Source: Alkalinema sp. CAN_BIN05
Lineage (GTDB): Bacteria > Cyanobacteriota > Cyanobacteriia > Leptolyngbyales > Leptolyngbyaceae
DNA length: 7,030 nt
NCBI GenBank assembly: GCA_026786325.1
Contig: JAJAYH010000359.1
Span: forward strand, 1-7,030
Direction of reading: 5' to 3'
A model generated the notes under the pieces. That model worked only from the letters and a program-made list of their open reading frames with translations. It was not told the DNA's origin and made no database searches. The stretch's first letter is position 1. Each line of letters begins with the position of its first letter. Made by a program: the position numbers and the translations under genes. Below are positions 1 through 3,818 of this stretch, in pieces.

Positions 1-706
1 ACTCTCGCACCCGTCGTAAATAAGTGGGGTGATAAAAATACATTCCTCCTGCGCCCTGAACAATAGGTTCCAGAACGATCGCCGCCACCACTTTAGAATT
101 TTGTATGACAAGCGATCGTAATGATTCAAAATCTGACTCATTCCAAGATTGATTGAATTGAATTTTGGGCCGATCGGCAAACAAATATTTTGGTAATGAA
201 TTTGCAAATAATGAATGCATTCCACCAACAGGATCACATACCGACATTGCATGATACGTGTCGCCATGATAGCCACCTCGGACCGTGACAAATTGATTGC
301 GATCGCTCTTCCCGACTCCAACCCAATACTGCAACGCCATCTTCAGCGCAACTTCAATAGCAATTGATCCTGAATCACTAAAGAAAACAGTTTCCAATGC
401 ATCCGGTGTAATTTCAACTAATAGTTTTGCCAAATCGATCGCAGGCTGATGCGTAATCCCACCAAACATCACATGAGACATCTTCGACAACTGATCCGCC
501 ATCGCCGCATTCAAACGTGGATGATTGTAACCATGAATACAAGCCCACCATGAGGCCATACCATCAATCAAAACCCGACCATCGGATAGTCTCAGTTCAC
601 AACCTTGGGCCGATTCAATTCCATACACCGGAAGCGGCGACGTAAGCGATGTATATGGATGCCAAACATGTGCCGCATCAAAAGCCAAATCTTCTGCTGA
701 GATCAT
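1..706 (-). CDS. bioA: Adenosylmethionine-8-amino-7-oxononanoate aminotransferase (BioA), N-terminal part
   Basis: PLP-dependent class III aminotransferase that makes 7,8-diaminopelargonic acid from 7-keto-8-aminopelargonate with S-adenosylmethionine as amino donor; cytosolic step of biotin synthesis. The first 235 residues are visible; the gene continues past the left edge (the E. coli enzyme is 429 residues). The protein follows E. coli BioA closely: DLAFD near residue 6, WHPYTS at 15-20, DGMASWWACIHGYNHP at 48-63 including the substrate-pocket tryptophans, MSHVMFGGITH at 76-86, the PLP-phosphate loop DSGS at 111-114, GYHGDTYHAMSVCDP at 145-159 with the PLP-stacking tyrosine, and EPIVQGAGGM at 213-222. 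The PLP lysine lies beyond the window. The ATG at 706 is preceded by AGGACGAG at suitable spacing; a nearby GTG is out of frame. No frameshift is seen. It is divergent from the small gene at 764. Identification is firm; whether the full gene is intact cannot be seen. Confidence 0.96.
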   Translation of the reverse strand, partial: MISAEDLAFDAAHVWHPYTSLTSPLPVYGIESAQGCELRLSDGRVLIDGMASWWACIHGYNHPRLNAAMADQLSKMSHVMFGGITHQPAIDLAKLLVEITPDALETVFFSDSGSIAIEVALKMALQYWVGVGKSDRNQFVTVRGGYHGDTYHAMSVCDPVGGMHSLFANSLPKYLFADRPKIQFNQSWNESDFESLRSLVIQNSKVVAAIVLEPIVQGAGGMYFYHPTYLRRVRE

Positions 707-763
707 TTCACTCGTCCTAAATCTCGTGCTAGCCTAAAAATTATCTTAAAAAAAGTCCAGTCC
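707..763. promoter_or_regulatory. Short divergent control region between bioA and the 88-residue membrane gene
   Basis: These 57 bp are all the space available for promoters of two divergent genes. On the minus strand a GATAAT hexamer (745-740, five of six matches to TATAAT) lies about 34 bp ahead of the bioA start and could be its -10 box. I see no convincing -35 at normal spacing. On the plus strand there is an A-rich run (748-754) but no clear ribosome site before the ATG at 764. I see no BirA-type operator. The presence of regulatory sequence is inferred from gene arrangement. Confidence 0.35.
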
Positions 764-1030
764 ATGAGCCGTCCCCAACCCACGTCCATCCGCTTAGTTG
801 TCTCCCTCTTGCCCTGGGTTATCGTCGGCGGCGCGCTAATTTATCTGTCCCCTGCGATCGCCCACTTAGTCTTGCGCGATGAACTAACAGCCACCTGGCT
901 CAAAACTCTCTCCCGCACTGGTTACTACCCCCGTGAAGCCTCTATTGCTGCTGGAATCTCTGCGATCGCTGGCATTATACTCACCCTCCAAGGCAACGGA
1001 CAACAACGATCGGCAGACGAAAAAGCTTAA
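764..1030 (+). CDS. Small two-helix membrane protein, unrecognised
   Basis: Predicted 88-residue protein that I do not recognise. It begins MSRPQPTSIRL, followed by a hydrophobic segment at about residues 10-37 (SLLPWVIVGGALIYLSPAIA inside it), a polar linker with KTLSRTGYYPRE at about 47-58, a second hydrophobic segment at about 59-75 (ASIAAGISAIAGIILTL), and a short charged tail. Two membrane helices are likely, with the arginine-rich N-terminus probably cytoplasmic. The frame contains two HIP1 octamers (854 and 962), in keeping with resident chromosomal sequence. The ATG at 764 is the only reasonable start, but no good Shine-Dalgarno sequence precedes it. It is divergent from bioA, and its stop lies four bases before the palindromic element at 1035, which may serve as its terminator. 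No function is proposed. The hydrophobic pattern favours a real gene over a chance frame. Confidence 0.7.
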   Translation: MSRPQPTSIRLVVSLLPWVIVGGALIYLSPAIAHLVLRDELTATWLKTLSRTGYYPREASIAAGISAIAGIILTLQGNGQQRSADEKA

Positions 1031-1034
1031 TCTC

Positions 1035-1161
1035 GATCCCCCTAACCCCCTTAAAAAGGGGGAACCGGAAATAAGGGGGAACCGAATTTTTTATCGAATT
1101 CCCTCCTACTCTTGTCCCTCTCTTACTCTTGTCCCCCCTTACCAAGGGGGCTAGGGGGATC
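1035..1161. repeat. 127-bp palindromic repeat element in a convergent intergenic gap
   Basis: The two ends are inverted copies: 1035-1062 matches the reverse complement of 1134-1161 at 24 of 28 positions, both beginning GATCCCCCTA. Each arm is also a hairpin by itself: CCCCCTT-AAA-AAGGGGG at 1046-1062 and CCCCCTT-ACC-AAGGGGG at 1134-1150. Inside each arm a 12-mer is repeated at a 17-bp period: AAGGGGGAACCG at 1056 and 1073, and TACTCTTGTCCC at 1107 and 1124. The element starts four bases after the stop of the upstream plus-strand gene and ends two bases before the stop of the minus-strand gene. Such C-run/G-run palindromes are common dispersed repeats in cyanobacterial genomes. It may act as a bidirectional terminator. 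It has no coding capacity, so it would be non-autonomous if mobile. Confidence 0.8.
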
Positions 1162-1163
1162 CT

Positions 1164-1457
1164 CTACCAATCGTCTAACGGATCGAAAATAGGCCGTCTG
1201 GGTTCACGATCGGGACGTTCTCCAAGTTCAGACGGAGGCCGATCGTTGCTCCAAGCCCACCACACACAACCACATTCGCAATGGTAAAACTCTTGCCATT
1301 TGCGCTTTTGATTGTCCGTATAGACAGGCGATCGGCGGTTAATCCACACATTTTTTGCCCCTTCCACATTCGTCTTCCGACAAGTCGGGCAACAAAAGCC
1401 ATGGGCATGAACGGCGGGCGCAGTCCAATCGGGCGCAAAGACTGAAAATGCATCCAT
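1164..1457 (-). CDS. Small cysteine-rich (putative zinc-ribbon) protein, function unknown
   Basis: Predicted 97-residue soluble protein. Two cysteine clusters suggest a zinc-binding ribbon: CCPTC at residues 22-26 and CECGC at 60-64, separated by about 35 residues containing WINRRSPVYT and KWQEFYHC. Aromatic residues follow the second cluster (VWWAW at 65-69), then an acidic/arginine/proline-rich C-terminal tail. The layout resembles small single zinc ribbons of the Ogr/TFIIS-like kind, but I cannot assign a family. The ATG at 1457 is preceded by AAGGTG; a second ATG four bases further in is in another frame. It lies 48 bp downstream of the YggT gene on the same strand, so the two are probably co-transcribed. 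Its stop abuts the palindromic element. The cysteine pattern makes a real gene likely; the function, perhaps nucleic-acid or protein binding, is inference. Confidence 0.78.
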   Translation of the reverse strand: MDAFSVFAPDWTAPAVHAHGFCCPTCRKTNVEGAKNVWINRRSPVYTDNQKRKWQEFYHCECGCVWWAWSNDRPPSELGERPDREPRRPIFDPLDDW

Positions 1458-1505
1458 GAAACACCTTACTAAAATTACATTCCCTGAAAAAAACTAGCCA
1501 AATTC

Positions 1506-1808
1506 TTAGCCAACTGAATTCGATCGCATGGCCATGGTGATAAGTCCCTGCTGACCTAGCAAAATTTCCCGCGCTAAACTAAATAATCCAACCCAAACAA
1601 TCGGGGTAATATCCACACCACCGATCGGCTGAATAATTTTTCGCGTCACCACCAAAAGTGGCTCCGTCGGCCCAGAAACCAGGTTAAAAGGAAATTTCGT
1701 CAGGTCCGCTTGGGGATACCAAGTGAGTACGATGCGGAAGATGAACAGAAAGGTCATGACTCCCATAACAATACTGAACCCCAAGATCCCTAGCTCTAAT
1801 CCAGACAT
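1506..1808 (-). CDS. YggT/Ycf19-family membrane protein, possibly CCB3-like
   Basis: Predicted 100-residue membrane protein of the YggT family. Residues 4-28 form the first membrane helix, ending in the family signature RIVLTWYP (26-33). The middle carries FPFNLVSGPTEPLL and TRKIIQPIGGVDITPIVW, matching the family pattern P-x-T-P-x-L ... R-x-I-P-x-(G)-x-D-x-(S/T)-P, followed by a second helix around 66-85. The C-terminal REILLGQQGLI resembles, from memory, plant CCB3, which helps attach the extra heme of cytochrome b6; other family members have been linked to thylakoid or division-related membrane organisation. So a thylakoid or plasma-membrane accessory role is plausible but unproven. The ATG at 1808 has GAGAGGCGG just upstream. 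It is the first gene of a probable two-gene unit with the zinc-ribbon protein, divergent from psbX. The family call is solid; the CCB3 subtype is tentative. Confidence 0.9.
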   Translation of the reverse strand: MSGLELGILGFSIVMGVMTFLFIFRIVLTWYPQADLTKFPFNLVSGPTEPLLVVTRKIIQPIGGVDITPIVWVGLFSLAREILLGQQGLITMAMRSNSVG

Positions 1809-2012
1809 TTCCGCCTCTCTTGATAAATAATTTTAGGTAATCGGTTAAGACTTACCCTACGCCTCTCATTTTACGGGAAGTCTGCATGAACTTTTGTAAC
1901 TCTTCAAGAACTTCCTCTAAGGAGGCCACCCATTTCCCCTAGAATTTAGAATGAATTAAGCGTACTGTTATTGAGTACGCAAGTCTTTTTACAACTTAGG
2001 GAACTGGGATCT
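1809..2012. promoter_or_regulatory. Divergent control region between yggT-type gene and psbX
   Basis: This 204-bp gap should hold promoters for both directions. On the plus strand two TAGAAT hexamers (1940-1945 and 1947-1952) resemble -10 boxes, but neither has a recognisable -35 at 16-18 bp. A perfect AAGGAGG sits at 1919-1925 without a start codon at usable distance. A hairpin with a T-rich tail follows at 1960-1990 (listed separately). The psbX ribosome site is probably AGGGA at 1998-2002. I see no HIP1 site, tRNA or small ORF of note here. Confidence 0.5.
1960..1990 (+). promoter_or_regulatory. Leader hairpin with T-tract upstream of psbX
   Basis: A perfect 7-bp inverted repeat, GCGTACT (1960-1966) and AGTACGC (1974-1980), encloses a 7-nt loop and is followed by AAG and then TCTTTTT (1984-1990). 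It ends 22 bp before the psbX ATG. In RNA it would form a stem-loop in the 5' leader. The T-run makes it look like a weak terminator or attenuator; it could equally stabilise the transcript or, as DNA, be a dyad operator. The symmetry is directly visible; the role is inference. Confidence 0.5.
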
Positions 2013-2132
2013 ATGACTCCTTCTTTAATGAATTTTATGTTGAGTTTACTTGCAGGCGTAACGATAGTGGTTGTTCCAGCGACAATTTTTTTGGTCTTCG
2101 TCAGCCAAAAAGACAAGGTTACGCGTCAGTAG
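2013..2132 (+). CDS. psbX: Photosystem II reaction-centre protein PsbX
   Basis: 39-residue single-helix subunit of photosystem II, in the thylakoid membrane near the cytochrome b559/Q_B side; it supports quinone turnover. The protein starts MTPSLMNFMLSLLAGV and continues into IVVVPATIFLVFVSQKDK, which is the characteristic PsbX pattern: short N-terminus, one membrane helix at about residues 9-31, and a conserved FVSQKD cytoplasmic end. Length is normal for the family. The ATG at 2013 has AGGGA about ten bases upstream; later in-frame ATGs (codons 6 and 9) would truncate the helix. It is preceded by the leader hairpin at 1960 and followed by a strong intrinsic terminator at 2181, so it is probably transcribed alone. 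The gene is easily missed because of its size. Confidence 0.96.
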   Translation: MTPSLMNFMLSLLAGVTIVVVPATIFLVFVSQKDKVTRQ

Positions 2133-2180
2133 AGTCGAATTTCGCCACTGAATTTTGTCACTACTATTTTTTATTGATTG

Positions 2181-2210
2181 CCTCAGATGTTCTTCATCTG
2201 AGGTTTTTTT
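2181..2210 (+). terminator. Rho-independent terminator of psbX
   Basis: Perfect 9-bp stem CCTCAGATG (2181-2189) and CATCTGAGG (2195-2203) with a 5-nt loop TTCTT, followed directly by seven T (2204-2210). It lies 48 bp after the psbX stop and 61 bp before the ycf66 start, so ycf66 probably needs its own promoter or depends on read-through. Confidence 0.93.
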
Positions 2211-2271
2211 GTCCGGTCTGCCCCTAATCTCGTTACCATAGAGCAGGCTTATGCATTAAGAGGAATTCAGA

Positions 2272-3150
2272 GTGAATTTCGGTACCCCCGTCCCATTACT
2301 TGTCGGGATCATTTTGATCCTATTTTCTATTTTCTTATTTTTCTTGGAAAAGTTTAAGCCGGGATATAAACGGGATGCAGATGTTATCTATGCCTCTTTT
2401 TGTCTGGCGGCGGGGATTCTGAATCTTGTTGATCTGTCAGGAGGATTTTTGCACTCTGCCCAATCGGTTATTTTTACCGGATTGTTTATCTCGTTGGCAT
2501 TAGAGTCGATTAATGGGCGAGTTCCTGATAATTCGCCGAAGTCGATGGGAATGCCGCTCCGTGATGACGATCGGTCTCCTCGCAGTTATCGTGCGGGGTT
2601 TGAGGACAATTTTTCTTCCATGGACGATCGTAATTCTGGTCGTCAAATGGGCGGTGGCTCCCGGCGCGGGCGGGATGAGTTTGATTCGCGCCCGTCTGGT
2701 CGAATGGAGTCGGGCAGGTCAGACTCGGGCCGTGGTGATTCTGGACGGGCAGATGCGGGGCGATCGGATCGCGATCGGTTTCTAGAGGATCGTCCGCGTC
2801 GTCGATCGTCGTCCCGTGATGATGAACCGATGTCGCCCGATTCTGGCCGTGGTGGCGGTCGGCGCGATCGTGATGAATTTGGTGATGATGTTGGGCCTCG
2901 TAGCATTCCAGAGCGAACTAGTGCATCTGATATGGATCGTTCTAATGTGGGTCGTAGTCGTGGGGCTTCTGGGGGAAATACTCCCGATGGGTCTGATGAT
3001 GTCCCGCGTCCGCGCCGTCGTCCTGATGATGAGCCTCGTCGTGGCCGTCCGCCTTCAGACAGCTCCTCTCAAGCTCCCGCTTCGGATTATTTGGAATTTA
3101 GTCCAGTGGAGCCGATTACACCGAAGGAGTATTGGGGTCCGAAGGAGTAG
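2272..3150 (+). CDS. ycf66: Ycf66-family protein with long Arg/Asp/Ser/Gly-rich tail
   Basis: Predicted 292-residue protein. Residues 1-82 match the Ycf66 family: a short N-terminus (MNFGTPVPLL), a membrane helix at about 8-26, the LEKFKPGYKRDADVIYA loop, a second hydrophobic stretch at about 37-53, and a third at about 64-81 ending LALESINGR. Ycf66 proteins occur in cyanobacteria and some plastids; their role is not established. From about residue 84 to 270 the protein is low-complexity and charged (many SGR, RDR, DDE and PRRR), with an SGRx(D/E) repeat at 142-164 and RPRRRPDDEPRRGRPP at 246-261. It ends with SDYLEFSPVEPITPKEYWG, typical of a conserved end after a disordered linker. The start is GTG at 2272 with AGAGGA nine bases upstream; the ATG at 2251 hits a stop at once. 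The psbX terminator precedes it; folB follows after 48 bp. Family call firm; tail function unknown. Confidence 0.88.
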   Translation: MNFGTPVPLLVGIILILFSIFLFFLEKFKPGYKRDADVIYASFCLAAGILNLVDLSGGFLHSAQSVIFTGLFISLALESINGRVPDNSPKSMGMPLRDDDRSPRSYRAGFEDNFSSMDDRNSGRQMGGGSRRGRDEFDSRPSGRMESGRSDSGRGDSGRADAGRSDRDRFLEDRPRRRSSSRDDEPMSPDSGRGGGRRDRDEFGDDVGPRSIPERTSASDMDRSNVGRSRGASGGNTPDGSDDVPRPRRRPDDEPRRGRPPSDSSSQAPASDYLEFSPVEPITPKEYWGPKE

Positions 3151-3152
3151 GA

Positions 3153-3191
3153 AATTGAGAATGGTGAATTGAGAATGCAGAATTGAGAGTT
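3153..3191 (+). repeat. Three-copy 14-bp tandem repeat between ycf66 and folB
   Basis: AATTGAGAATG occurs at 3153-3163 and 3167-3177, and a third copy reading AATTGAGAGTT at 3181-3191, giving a regular 14-bp period. Short tandem repeats of the AATTGAGAAT type are common between cyanobacterial genes. It fills most of the 48-bp gap and reaches into the region where the folB ribosome site should be. Confidence 0.8.
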
Positions 3192-3198
3192 GAGCGGT

Positions 3199-3564
3199 AT
3201 GGATTGGATTCGGTTGACTCACATTCGATGTTACGGGTTTACGGGGTTTCTGCCGGAGGAGCAAGTTCTGGGGCAGTGGTTTGAGGTGGATGTGGCGATG
3301 CAAGTGGATGTGCGATCGGCAGGGTTGAGCGATCGCATTGGGGAGACACTTGATTATCGTGGGGTGATCCAGCGGATTCAGGCTTGTGTTAAAAATTCTC
3401 GGTTTGCACTAGTCGAACGGTTGGCTCAGGCAATCGCGGATTCGGTCTTAGAAGAAAAGATGGTTCAGGAAGTTCAGGTGCAGCTTCATAAGCTCCATGC
3501 TCCGATTCCTGACTTTAATGGGACGATTACGATCGATATTACCCGGCGGAGACTCTCACTCTAG
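3199..3564 (+). CDS. folB: Dihydroneopterin aldolase (FolB)
   Basis: 121-residue cytosolic enzyme of folate synthesis that cleaves 7,8-dihydroneopterin to 6-hydroxymethyl-7,8-dihydropterin and glycolaldehyde. The length and pattern are standard: IRCYGFTGFLPEEQVLGQWF at residues 9-28, ETLDYRGV at 49-56, LVERLAQAIA at 71-80, and VQLHKLHAPIPDFNG at 94-108. By alignment with the S. aureus enzyme, the expected active-site residues are present as Glu21, Tyr53, Glu73 and the catalytic Lys98. The ATG at 3199 gives the family's usual N-terminus; a TTG at 3190 would add only three residues and lies in the tandem repeat. The ribosome site is weak (GAG in GTTGAGCGGT), unlike its neighbours. It may be co-transcribed with ycf66, 48 bp upstream. 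Downstream it faces a hairpin that probably ends transcription. Confidence 0.95.
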   Translation: MDWIRLTHIRCYGFTGFLPEEQVLGQWFEVDVAMQVDVRSAGLSDRIGETLDYRGVIQRIQACVKNSRFALVERLAQAIADSVLEEKMVQEVQVQLHKLHAPIPDFNGTITIDITRRRLSL

Positions 3565-3654
3565 CCCTCGATTAAAGCATCGGACTGTTCCAGACTGTAT
3601 TGAAGACGTGACTAATGATGTGGAACGGATTTTTTCTTGGCTCACTTAAGCCTC

Positions 3655-3713
3655 AAGAAGCCATCACGCTTTTAGATATTTTCTCAATAGATGATGGCTT
3701 CTTTATTTTATTT
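3655..3713 (+). terminator. Long-loop hairpin after folB, probable terminator
   Basis: AAGAAGCCATCA (3655-3666) is the perfect reverse complement of TGATGGCTTCTT (3692-3703); the loop is 25 nt. The sequence after the stem is T-rich (TTATTTTATTT to about 3713). It is about 90 bp after the folB stop and on the correct side to end plus-strand transcription. The long loop and interrupted T-run make it less canonical than the psbX terminator. Confidence 0.6.
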
Positions 3714-3743
3714 GCCGACAATTAAGTTCCCCTGGGGGAAACT

Positions 3744-3787
3744 AAACTTGGACCAAGCCGCTAGAGGTTGAGGTTTGGTCCAAGTTT
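3744..3787 (-). terminator. 16-bp stem hairpin downstream of the histidine kinase
   Basis: AAACTTGGACCAAGCC (3744-3759) pairs with GGTTTGGTCCAAGTTT (3772-3787) over 16 positions with one G-T pair, around a 12-nt loop. It begins 31 bp past the kinase stop. Read on the minus strand, the stem ends in AAGTTTAGTTT, a weak U-rich tail, so it probably ends kinase transcription. Together with the hairpin at 3655 it insulates two convergent genes. A second tiny palindrome, TTCCCC/GGGGAA at 3727-3740, lies beside it. Confidence 0.6.
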
Positions 3788-3818
3788 GACAGGGATTGTA
3801 TGAGAGCTAGACATGCAG

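Noticed and set aside
933..1154. Plus-strand frame running through the palindromic element
   Set aside because: Half of it is the repeat element (PLKKGEPEIRGN-like peptide), a well-known artefact of translating such repeats; it also overlaps the better 764-1030 gene.
2307..2321. Palindrome GGATCATTTTGATCC near the start of ycf66
   Set aside because: It encodes conserved-type hydrophobic residues of the first membrane helix; a 6-bp stem inside coding DNA is within chance.
2643..2906. Open frame on the minus strand inside ycf66, rich in Arg, Ser and Pro
   Set aside because: It is the mirror of the GC-rich, repetitive Ycf66 tail; no ribosome site and no recognisable pattern. The plus frame has the family domain.
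2816..3172. Plus-strand hydrophobic open frame overlapping the Ycf66 tail
   Set aside because: It is the shifted reading of the repeated Asp/Arg codons, giving Val/Leu/Met runs by composition alone.
3190..3198. Longer folB start at TTG 3190
   Set aside because: It lies in the tandem repeat and adds three residues not expected for the family; ATG 3199 gives the normal N-terminus.
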